From: an archaeon
Lineage (GTDB): Archaea; Nanobdellota; Nanobdellia; Woesearchaeales; JAHJEM01
DNA length: 6,129 nt
Reading direction: 5' to 3'
Assembly: GCA_020057445.1 (NCBI GenBank)
Contig: JAGVFV010000160.1
Coordinates: forward strand, 1 to 6,129
Shown: positions 1 through 5,478 of the stretch, one piece after another
Position numbering within the stretch: the stretch's first letter is position 1
Layout: each line of letters starts with the position of its first letter
Translations under genes and position numbers: made by a program
The notes under the pieces: generated by a model
The model's input: only the letters and a program-made list of their open reading frames with translations
What the model was told of the DNA's origin: nothing
The model's database searches: none

Positions 1-1151
1 CCTTGAGCATGTTTTGCCTTCTCCGAATGGAATTGGTGTTCCATGACCTCTATTTTCTGGCGGGTCAGCCGTTCGATGTCGCGCAGGATCTCCCGCTCGT
101 CTGCGGCGCAGAATGAATACGCAGTGCCGCTCGCCCCTGCCCGGGCGGTCCTTCCGATGCGATGCACGTATATCTCAGGTTCGTTTGGCATGTCATAGTT
201 GATGATGTGGGAGATGTCCTCGATATCTATCCCTCTGGCGGCGATGTCGGTTGCTGCAAGGACCCTGATCTTTCCCGTCTTGAAATCATGCAACGCCCGT
301 GTCCGCTGGCTTTGGCTCTTGTTGCCGTGGATCGCATCTGCGCGGATATTATGCTTGAAGAGCACCTTTTGGACCTTGTTCGCCCGATGCTTTGTCTTGG
401 TGAAGAGAAGCACGCATTTCAGATGTTCTTGCCTAAGGAGCAAGAGGAGAAGGGCGTCCTTGTCTTCATGGTCGACAAAGAAGATGCGCTGATCGATGGT
501 CGCAACTGTCGTCGCCTGCGGCGTCACATGGATATGGACAGGGCTCGTGAGGAGCCGGGAAGCAAGCTCGCTTATCTGTGGCGACATGGTTGCGGAAAAG
601 CAGAGGGATTGGCGCCGTCGTGGAAGGGCGTCGACGATCTTCCTGACATCGTGGATGAAACCCATGTCAAGCATGCGGTCTGCTTCATCAAGGACGAAAT
701 ATTCCACACCTTGAAGAGAGATCTGGCGCTGCTGCATGAGATCAAGCAGCCTCCCAGGCGTCGCGACGACGATGTCGACTCCGTGGGAAAGCGCTTTCAC
801 TTGCGGCACCTGCGTGACACCGCCAAAGATGACAGTGCTTCGAAACCTGAGGAACTGGCCATAGGTGGAGAAGCTTTCGCCGATCTGGGCGGCGAGTTCT
901 CGCGTAGGCGCAAGCACGAGCAGGCGGGGAGCGCGAGGGACGACTGCTTTTGGATGTTCTGTCATCAACTGCAATAAGGGAAGCACGAACGCTGCTGTCT
1001 TTCCTGTTCCCGTCTGTGCGATGCCGATGAGATCCTTCCCTTCGAGGAGTGGAGGGATCGCCTGCATCTGGATCGGGGTCGGTGTTGAGTATCCTTCTTT
1101 TGCGACTGCTTTTTGCAATTGCTGTATGAGTTTGAGTTTTTCGAATGACAT
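1..1151 (-). CDS. rhlE: RhlE-type DEAD-box ATP-dependent RNA helicase (3' end missing)
   Basis: An ATP-dependent RNA helicase that would unwind or remodel RNA in the cytoplasm (ribosome assembly, RNA decay, cold adaptation in the family). 383 codons are visible and the gene runs off the left edge without a stop. The helicase core is complete: the N-terminus reads MSFEKLKLIQQLQKAVAKEG, a Q motif follows (TPTPIQ), then Walker A AQTGTGKT (residues 45-52), PTRELA, ATPGR (130-134), DEAD (155-158), SAT (186-188), and in the second RecA domain ATDIAARGID and HRIGRTARAG (330-339). The opening and the HGNKSQ motif are characteristic of bacterial RhlE rather than of eIF4A-like archaeal helicases. The ATG at 1151 is preceded by GAGGT with a 5-nt spacer. 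Only the variable tail beyond the core is missing, so RNA targeting by a basic tail cannot be judged. Family assignment is secure; the exact cellular role is inferred. Confidence 0.96.
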   Translation of the reverse strand, partial: MSFEKLKLIQQLQKAVAKEGYSTPTPIQMQAIPPLLEGKDLIGIAQTGTGKTAAFVLPLLQLMTEHPKAVVPRAPRLLVLAPTRELAAQIGESFSTYGQFLRFRSTVIFGGVTQVPQVKALSHGVDIVVATPGRLLDLMQQRQISLQGVEYFVLDEADRMLDMGFIHDVRKIVDALPRRRQSLCFSATMSPQISELASRLLTSPVHIHVTPQATTVATIDQRIFFVDHEDKDALLLLLLRQEHLKCVLLFTKTKHRANKVQKVLFKHNIRADAIHGNKSQSQRTRALHDFKTGKIRVLAATDIAARGIDIEDISHIINYDMPNEPEIYVHRIGRTARAGASGTAYSFCAADEREILRDIERLTRQKIEVMEHQFHSEKAKHAQ

Positions 1152-1156
1152 AATTT

Positions 1157-1161
1157 ACCTC
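1157..1161 (-). promoter_or_regulatory. Shine-Dalgarno site of the helicase gene
   Basis: GAGGT on the minus strand, separated from the ATG at 1151 by 5 nt (AAATT). It matches the archaeal/bacterial anti-SD core and supports this start. The upstream edge touches the inverted repeat at 1162-1176. Confidence 0.75.
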
Positions 1162-1176
1162 AGATTTTCAAAATCT
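1162..1176. promoter_or_regulatory. Perfect inverted repeat upstream of the helicase RBS (possible operator or RNA hairpin)
   Basis: AGATTTT-C-AAAATCT: two perfect 7-base arms around one central base, ending directly against the Shine-Dalgarno site. With the proposed box A at 1200-1207 it would lie around the transcription start (near 1178). It could therefore be a repressor operator, or form a short hairpin at the 5' end of the mRNA next to the RBS. The palindrome is visible directly; a regulatory role is inference, and AT-rich DNA yields such palindromes by chance at some rate. Confidence 0.4.
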
Positions 1177-1199
1177 TATCCGTCATTGGCAGCGGTTTC

Positions 1200-1207
1200 T
1201 TTAAAAA
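1200..1207 (-). promoter_or_regulatory. Candidate archaeal box A (TATA) for the helicase
   Basis: TTTTTAAA on the minus strand in the 101-bp gap between the helicase start and the upstream gene's stop. A start site about 25 bp downstream would fall near 1178 and give a leader of roughly 27 nt carrying the Shine-Dalgarno site. The T5 part could also act as a weak terminator for the preceding gene. The match to the TATA consensus is only partial. Confidence 0.4.
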
Positions 1208-1252
1208 CTTATCCAGCGGGAGAAGATATGCAGCCTGTCAATTCATCTCTTT

Positions 1253-1654
1253 TCATCTCTTCGTGAATTGTTCAAACTGCTTCTTGTCGCCATATCTCAA
1301 GAACGTGACATGATGCTTTGGGGGGATGAACCCTTTTTTCTTATGATGCATGATGCCGCACCAGTATTTTTCCGTCCGTCCTCCGATCTCTGACCAGTAA
1401 TGGATGATGCCATTCACATAGCCACAGTAGACGCATCCGATCTTTTGCGTGAATGAGAGGTATTGTAGTTTGTGTCTGTCGATGAGCACGTAGTTCTGCC
1501 TCTTGACATAGGGAATGCCGTAGAGCGGAAAGCAGGTCCGATGATAGAGTTCAATCCAGATGTCAAGGATGACGACAGGGATGACCAGGCTCCAGATGAT
1601 GGGCATGCTGATGATGTGAAAAAACAACCTTCCTTTGCGCTTGAGGTAGTCCAT
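1253..1654 (-). CDS. Conserved hypothetical membrane-anchored protein with CxxC motif
   Basis: A 133-residue protein of unknown function. Residues about 10-34 form one hydrophobic, probably membrane-spanning segment (FFHIISMPIIWSLVIPVVIL) after a basic start (KRKGR), so it is likely anchored in the membrane by its N-terminus. The rest is a compact soluble domain rich in Tyr, His and Cys, with LYGIPYVKR (44-52), IDRHKLQYL (58-66), a CVYC pair (74-77), YWCG (97-100) and PPKHH (111-115). From memory, a similar family (YGIP..KR, IDRHKL.YL, CxYCGY.NG, YWC.I.H) is widespread in bacteria as uncharacterised proteins. The CxxC with Cys99 and nearby His residues could bind zinc or act in thiol chemistry, but this is inference. 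The start at 1654 is supported by a TATA box 26 bp upstream and the lack of any Shine-Dalgarno site, suggesting a leaderless mRNA. Stop is TGA. Confidence 0.85.
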   Translation of the reverse strand: MDYLKRKGRLFFHIISMPIIWSLVIPVVILDIWIELYHRTCFPLYGIPYVKRQNYVLIDRHKLQYLSFTQKIGCVYCGYVNGIIHYWSEIGGRTEKYWCGIMHHKKKGFIPPKHHVTFLRYGDKKQFEQFTKR

Positions 1655-1675
1655 GCAAGCTATAAATCTTTACTC

Positions 1676-1684
1676 ATATAAATA
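1676..1684 (-). promoter_or_regulatory. Archaeal box A, leaderless promoter of the CxxC protein gene
   Basis: TATTTATAT on the minus strand, centred at 1680, 26 bp from the A of the ATG at 1654. This is the expected archaeal TATA-to-start-site distance, so transcription should begin at or next to the start codon. No Shine-Dalgarno sequence lies in between, which agrees with a leaderless transcript. Confidence 0.6.
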
Positions 1685-1746
1685 GATGCTGCGAGGTCTG
1701 ATGAGAAAAGCACCGGAATTTGCAGCCACTAATCTGCCTTTGAAGG

Positions 1747-2097
1747 TCACTTCGGAACAGACGGCCATTTGATGACGAACGCTGTCGAGTCTTCGAAGGT
1801 CTCTGTCTCGTGGGAATCCTCTTTCGCATTGAAGGAGATGAAGTCTCCCTCTCTTAAAAGGAAGTATGCCTGCCCGATAAAAGGGAATCGTATTGCCATC
1901 CGTCCGCCTATCAGAATGAGGATGGTGTGGCCGTCGTGCGTGGTCTGCAGTCCTTTCTTGACGATCCCTTTCTTCCTCCTGATCCATTTGACTTCGACAT
2001 GTTCGGTCCTGAATGGAGAATCACCCATAAAGTGTCCGATGAGCCAGCCAGCATGGTCTTTTGCGAGATCATCTGTATTTCCTTGGACGACATTCAT
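1747..2097 (-). CDS. Small cupin-like protein
   Basis: A 116-residue cytoplasmic protein with a single cupin-like beta-barrel pattern; no signal peptide or membrane segment. Residues 15-38 (HAGWLIGHFM, then EHVEVKW) lead into HDGHTILILIGGRMAIRF (54-71), the first cupin strand pair, and LREGDFISFN with His96 (81-96), the second, ending VIKWPSVPK. Candidate metal ligands are His54, His57 and His96, but the canonical HxH...E motif is not intact, so metal binding is uncertain. From memory, similar short proteins with 'EVKW', 'LI.G' and 'WPS.P' motifs occur in many bacteria, without known substrate. The open frame extends to an ATG at 2115, but I prefer the ATG at 2097. A TATA box at 2121-2128 is 27-28 bp from it and only about 10 bp from 2115, and the extra six residues (MRSFFF) come from a pyrimidine-rich run. 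Probably monocistronic. Confidence 0.8.
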   Translation of the reverse strand: MNVVQGNTDDLAKDHAGWLIGHFMGDSPFRTEHVEVKWIRRKKGIVKKGLQTTHDGHTILILIGGRMAIRFPFIGQAYFLLREGDFISFNAKEDSHETETFEDSTAFVIKWPSVPK

Positions 2098-2120
2098 GAA
2101 AAAGAAAGAGCGCATGCTGG

Positions 2121-2128
2121 TATAAATA
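2121..2128 (-). promoter_or_regulatory. Archaeal box A, probable leaderless promoter of the cupin gene
   Basis: TATTTATA on the minus strand, nearly the same word as the box at 1676-1684. Its centre is 27-28 bp from the ATG at 2097, so the transcript would begin at that codon. The stretch between is pyrimidine-rich and lacks a Shine-Dalgarno site. This decides between the two possible starts, 2115 and 2097. Confidence 0.55.
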
Positions 2129-2176
2129 CGTTGTGCAGGAATCGAACACTATTATGAATGTTCTGCTAAAGTGAAA

Positions 2177-2204
2177 TGGATGAATCTTGCCTATGACTCA
2201 TCCA
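2177..2204 (-). terminator. Stem-loop downstream of the large surface protein gene
   Basis: Arms 2177-2186 and 2195-2204 can form a 10-bp stem with one mismatch around an 8-nt loop, starting 13 nt after the stop of the surface protein gene. On the minus strand it is followed by TTTCACTTT, which is only moderately T-rich. It may mark the 3' end of the long transcript or protect it from decay. It is not a textbook terminator. Confidence 0.35.
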
Positions 2205-2216
2205 AATTGCCATGTT

Positions 2217-5200
2217 CTACCATGAACTCTCAGCAGAATCCATCATCCTGACGACTTTCCTGAATAGAGGGGAGCTACCGCTATAAGGCAAGCACGTCCC
2301 GTTCATATGGCACTGCGGGGCGCTCGGCATGCATCCGCACACCGCGCAGTTGTTCACAAGCACTCCTGCGTTGCAGAAGAGGGGTTTTTGCGTTGAACAC
2401 TCGCCTGATGCAGTGCCATCTGCACAAGTGACTTGCAAGTGCATGAAGAACGCTGTGCCGATATTGATGAGGTTGAACGGGTCAAAAAAGCCAGTTATTG
2501 AGTCGTTCTCTCCGGTCAAGGTCACGCTTCCGTCCACGCCTATAGCAAGTCCGAGACGATTGACATAGGTGTAGTTGCCATAATAGAGATATGTTTTGGC
2601 GCTATCTTGTTGGATGGCGAATCCCGCTGGAAGCGAAGTCACCGGCAGGCTCATCTCTCCTGACCAGGTGAGCCCGTCAGCACTCTTCCTGTACACGATC
2701 CACGGGTTGACAGTTTTATTTTGGTACAGGTAAAAGAGCAAGTATTTCGCGGTCGTGTTTGTCGATATCACGAACTGGTATGACGGCACAGTGTATACGT
2801 CAGTATAGTTGAATACGATCTGCTCCGGCCCCCAAGTCAGCCCATCTACTGATGTCGTGCGCATGAAATGCTGCTGATAGGGTGCCGCTGTCCTCTTCCA
2901 GTAAAACATGAGATAGTGCGAACCGTTATAGACAACTGATTCATACGCACGGTTCTCTTCCCACACTGCATTGATGACAAGTGTCATCGGGACGCTCCAA
3001 TTCGTTATATTATTGGTCTGCATGTGGTAGATCTTCTCGCCCCATATGTCTGGCTGGTAAAAAGGCACCCACATTCGATAACTCTGATTCTCAGTCATGA
3101 CGAACGGACGGGAAACGAAGAAATTGTAGCCGCAGGATCCGGTCCGCCAGTTGCACGATTTCTGCATTGTGCAGTTCCCATAGATTTTGCCGTCGCTGCT
3201 CGTGCACTGGTATAACGACCCGTGCGTGTTGTTTGAATCAGGGTTGTTCCTGCTTGTCATGTACCAGGCATACCAGTTATCCCTTAAGCACCCTTCGTCT
3301 GTCTGTCCGTCGCAGTCATTGTCCTTTCCGTCGCAGGTTTCATTTGTCGGATAGACTGCTCCAACGCAGGAACTCCAGACGCCTGCAGTGCAGGTCTGAG
3401 TCCCGAATCTGCATTCTCCGACTGAAGAAGTGCCGCACGCTAGCATCAGATTTTCATCAATCAGAATGTCGCAGTCATTGTCACTATTGTCACACAACTC
3501 GGCAGCATCAGGATGGATGCTTGCGTTCAGGTCATTGCAATCGTTGGCTCCTATTTTCGGTGGGTGATAGGTTGTACCTGCACAATATAAGTCCATGTCC
3601 GCATCGTTCCCTGCGCTCTCCGGGCATACGTCGCAGACATCTCCGAAAGCATCCAAATCGCTGTTGTTCTGGTCAGGATTGTGTGTGGCAGGGCAGTTGT
3701 CGCACACGTTCCCAACTCCGTCACTGTCTGCGTCGAGCTGGTCCGGATTATACACTACAGGGCAATTGTCAAGCGCATCAGCTATCCCATCTCCATCAAG
3801 GTCATAGAATGCAGTGTATGTTCCTGCAGAGCTGACGGTAATCGTCGTGATTGTCGCGTTGGTGTTCCACTTTCCGAACAGATGGCCACCAATATCTGCA
3901 GCTGGGACTGTGAAGTTGTGGATGCCTGAAAGGCTGGTGAAGGTGTGAGGTGTGCCAAAACCTGTCGAAGAGCCATCCATGGAGATGCCGACAGTTACAG
4001 ATACGTTTTCAGTGGTGCAGTACGCAGCGATGGTCGCGTTGTATTGTAGCGGACCGGGAGGTCCGAGTTTCACAAGCCAAAATTCACTTTGTCCGGCACC
4101 AGGATTTCCAGCCCCATAGGAATAAGTATTGCCTGCGAGCACGTATCCCCCATCAGACGTAGGCTTGAAGTCATAGGCGCTATCTCCTGCTGTTCCGCCT
4201 ACCCTCTTCATCCATTCCTGATTTCCAAGGCTGTCTGTCTTTATCAGCACGGCATCTGACTGACTCCCTCCCCATATGCCCGCCATAGCATAGCCGCCGT
4301 CGCTTGTGTTGAAAATAGCATAGGCTTTGTCATAATAACCTGCCCCTTCATAAGTCTTGTTCCATTGAGGATTGCCAAAGCTGTCTGTCTTGATGAGCCA
4401 GAAAGCGTCGCTTGAAGATCCTGGACTATAAGTTGCGGCGATGGCATAGCCTCCGTCAGCGGTCTGGACAGCAGAACCAGCACTCGTAGAGGAAGAGACG
4501 CCCGGGGTGCCGAAGCTCTTTGCCCACATCAGCATGCCGCTTGAATTGGTCTTGACCAAGAACACATTGAGGCAAGGAAAGCTGCTGCACGTGTCTGTCT
4601 CTCCGACGAGCAAATATCCTCCGTCGCTGGTCTGTATGATCCCCCAGGCGATCTGGCCAACGCCGTCGCCATATCTTCTCTGCCACTGCCTATTTCCGTC
4701 AGCATCAGTCTTTACAAGCCACATATGCAATAGATAAGAACTGCTGTTATATGTCGATCCTGCAAGCGCGTATCCGCCGTCACTCGTCCGCACAAGGGCG
4801 TACACCTGATTGTCATCACGATGGTACTGATCCTGCCAGTTGTAGGTGACATTCCAAAGCAGGTTCCCTGACTGGTCTGTCTTTATCAGCAGCCCGTCGC
4901 GCAAGTTGCTATATCCATACGTGCCGGCAAGAGCGTATCCGCCGTCAGAAGTCAATACCAGGCCTCTCGCGGTCTCGTATTTCGGAAAAGCATAGGACTT
5001 GTTCCAGCTCATGATGCCATTGGCATCTGTCTTCACAAGCCACATGTCTGGAGGGTTTGCGACATAGGAGTTTGTGCCGCCGGCAAGAGCGTATCCGCCG
5101 TCAGAAGTCTTGACCACATGCCATGCAGTGTCATACCCTGGTCCGCCGTATGTTTTGTTCCATTGTATCTCGGGCGCGGCAGCCTGTGCCTGATTTGCGA

Positions 5201-5246
5201 GCATCAGCACATTCATCATAATCACGCACAGCATTAGTGTCCTCAT
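2217..5246 (-). CDS. Large secreted multidomain surface protein (beta-propeller repeats, TSP3/MopE metal-binding repeats, Cys-rich tail)
   Basis: A 1009-residue exported protein, probably displayed on or released from the cell surface; function unknown. Residues 1-22 are a signal peptide (MRTLMLCVIMMNVLML, then AQA-A). Residues about 27-395 hold seven repeats of 49-56 residues with the core TSDGGYALAG and W(L)VKTD..GN..W; the DGGY cores sit at 49, 101, 156, 208, 264, 316 and 365, suggesting a seven-bladed beta-propeller. Residues 403-480 look like a beta-sandwich linker. Residues 481-539 are thrombospondin type 3-like calcium-binding repeats (DLDGDGIADALDNCP and DADSDGVGNVCDNCP). Residues 567-653 hold two MopE-type motifs (NDCNDLNASIHP, NDCD, then CDGKDNDCDGQTDEGC). 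Residues 655-935 resemble a sialidase/GH43-like propeller with two S.DGLTW motifs. Residues 940-990 are a Cys-rich domain (CADGT, CGC). There are 26 N-x-S/T sequons. No membrane anchor or PEF tail is present. The ATG at 5246 is preferred over the in-frame GTG at 5255, which lies inside the Shine-Dalgarno site. Export is well supported; ligand or adhesive role is inference. Confidence 0.93.
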   Translation of the reverse strand: MRTLMLCVIMMNVLMLANQAQAAAPEIQWNKTYGGPGYDTAWHVVKTSDGGYALAGGTNSYVANPPDMWLVKTDANGIMSWNKSYAFPKYETARGLVLTSDGGYALAGTYGYSNLRDGLLIKTDQSGNLLWNVTYNWQDQYHRDDNQVYALVRTSDGGYALAGSTYNSSSYLLHMWLVKTDADGNRQWQRRYGDGVGQIAWGIIQTSDGGYLLVGETDTCSSFPCLNVFLVKTNSSGMLMWAKSFGTPGVSSSTSAGSAVQTADGGYAIAATYSPGSSSDAFWLIKTDSFGNPQWNKTYEGAGYYDKAYAIFNTSDGGYAMAGIWGGSQSDAVLIKTDSLGNQEWMKRVGGTAGDSAYDFKPTSDGGYVLAGNTYSYGAGNPGAGQSEFWLVKLGPPGPLQYNATIAAYCTTENVSVTVGISMDGSSTGFGTPHTFTSLSGIHNFTVPAADIGGHLFGKWNTNATITTITVSSAGTYTAFYDLDGDGIADALDNCPVVYNPDQLDADSDGVGNVCDNCPATHNPDQNNSDLDAFGDVCDVCPESAGNDADMDLYCAGTTYHPPKIGANDCNDLNASIHPDAAELCDNSDNDCDILIDENLMLACGTSSVGECRFGTQTCTAGVWSSCVGAVYPTNETCDGKDNDCDGQTDEGCLRDNWYAWYMTSRNNPDSNNTHGSLYQCTSSDGKIYGNCTMQKSCNWRTGSCGYNFFVSRPFVMTENQSYRMWVPFYQPDIWGEKIYHMQTNNITNWSVPMTLVINAVWEENRAYESVVYNGSHYLMFYWKRTAAPYQQHFMRTTSVDGLTWGPEQIVFNYTDVYTVPSYQFVISTNTTAKYLLFYLYQNKTVNPWIVYRKSADGLTWSGEMSLPVTSLPAGFAIQQDSAKTYLYYGNYTYVNRLGLAIGVDGSVTLTGENDSITGFFDPFNLINIGTAFFMHLQVTCADGTASGECSTQKPLFCNAGVLVNNCAVCGCMPSAPQCHMNGTCLPYSGSSPLFRKVVRMMDSAESSW
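4923..4953. repeat. 31-bp exact direct repeat, copy in propeller blade 2
   Basis: Identical base for base to 5079-5109, exactly 156 bp (52 codons) away. On the minus strand it encodes the blade core TSDGGYALAG with flanking bases. Other blades encode the same residues with different codons, so identity here is stronger than protein selection requires. This points to recent duplication or gene conversion between blades 1 and 2. Confidence 0.9.
5079..5109. repeat. 31-bp exact direct repeat, copy in propeller blade 1
   Basis: Partner of 4923-4953; it encodes the first DGGYALAG core of the surface protein. The 52-codon offset equals one propeller repeat, so the reading frame and blade period are preserved. 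Confidence 0.9.
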
Positions 5247-5252
5247 CACAAC

Positions 5253-5257
5253 CACCT
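5253..5257 (-). promoter_or_regulatory. Shine-Dalgarno site of the surface protein gene
   Basis: AGGTG on the minus strand within GAAGGTGGT, 6 nt before the ATG at 5246. It matches the archaeal anti-SD complement GGAGGTGAT at 7 of 9 positions. Because it covers the alternative GTG start at 5255, translation should begin at 5246. An A9 run (5269-5277) just upstream would keep the RBS region unstructured. Confidence 0.65.
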
Positions 5258-5299
5258 TCTTCCTAGAATTTTTTTTTGCGCATAGAACTTAGCAATGAT

Positions 5300-5310
5300 C
5301 TGATAATCAG
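5300..5310. promoter_or_regulatory. Short palindrome in the leader of the surface protein gene
   Basis: CTGAT-A-ATCAG, a perfect 5-1-5 inverted repeat about 55 bp upstream of the start codon, inside the inferred leader. It may be a regulator site. At this size chance is a serious alternative. Confidence 0.2.
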
Positions 5311-5373
5311 GAATTGGGACATGAACTGTCAAACAACCACCCCTTCACTTTAGACGACTAGAAGACACCCAAC

Positions 5374-5382
5374 TTTTTAAAT
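5374..5382 (-). promoter_or_regulatory. Candidate box A of the surface protein gene
   Basis: ATTTAAAAA on the minus strand, just downstream of the oligo-T terminator of the preceding gene. A start site 25 bp downstream would lie near 5352, giving a leader of about 105 nt, long for an archaeal mRNA. The consensus match is moderate and no better box is visible between 5247 and 5370. Confidence 0.4.
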
Positions 5383-5389
5383 TCGACGG

Positions 5390-5417
5390 AAAAAAAACAA
5401 AAAAAATTGAAAAAAAA
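5390..5417 (-). terminator. Oligo-T archaeal terminator (three T8 runs)
   Basis: On the minus strand, starting one base after the TAG of the preceding gene, come T8, CAA, T8, G, T8. Archaeal RNA polymerase terminates on such T-tracts without a hairpin, and closely spaced runs are strong signals. It isolates the PEF-type protein genes from the surface protein gene downstream. Confidence 0.8.
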
Positions 5418-5478
5418 TCTAGCGTTTCCTCATGAAAAGGAAAACACCTAATGCGCCTATCATTGCGACTCCGCCTGC
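5411..5478. repeat. 68-bp near-identical repeat, copy 1
   Basis: Matches 6062-6129 at 66 of 68 bases. It covers the adjacent T7 run of the terminator, the stop codon and the last 19 sense codons. The two differences are the third base of the stop (TAG versus TAA) and one synonymous Leu codon. The second copy is cut by the window edge, so the repeat may be longer. Confidence 0.95.

Noticed and set aside
162..977. Long plus-strand open frame of 271 codons
   Set aside because: It is entirely antisense to the helicase, whose motifs are unmistakable on the minus strand. The plus-strand translation has no recognisable domain and is a shadow of codon bias.
1670..1987. Minus-strand open frame of 105 codons overlapping the cupin gene
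   Set aside because: Out-of-frame overlap with the cupin; charged, low-complexity product (DQEEERDRQERT) with no start signals. The cupin frame shows a family pattern and a promoter.
2130..2215. tRNA-like words (GTTCGATTCC on the minus strand, suggesting a T-arm)
   Set aside because: The 5-bp T-stem does not pair (only two of five positions), and no D-arm, anticodon arm or acceptor stem can be assembled upstream. A decayed tRNA cannot be excluded but is not supported.
3167..3835. Plus-strand open frame of 222 codons, rich in Cys, Arg and His
   Set aside because: Antisense to the TSP3/MopE region of the surface protein. Its composition is the mirror of Asp/Cys-rich codons on the other strand.
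3720..5160. Regularly spaced repeated DNA words that could suggest a CRISPR or tandem satellite
   Set aside because: The repeats are about 150-170 bp apart, in frame and degenerate, and encode protein propeller blades; they are coding repeats, not an array.
5246..5255. GTG start at 5255 giving a 1012-residue surface protein
   Set aside because: That GTG lies within the AGGTG Shine-Dalgarno site, while the ATG at 5246 has correct spacing and gives a normal signal peptide.
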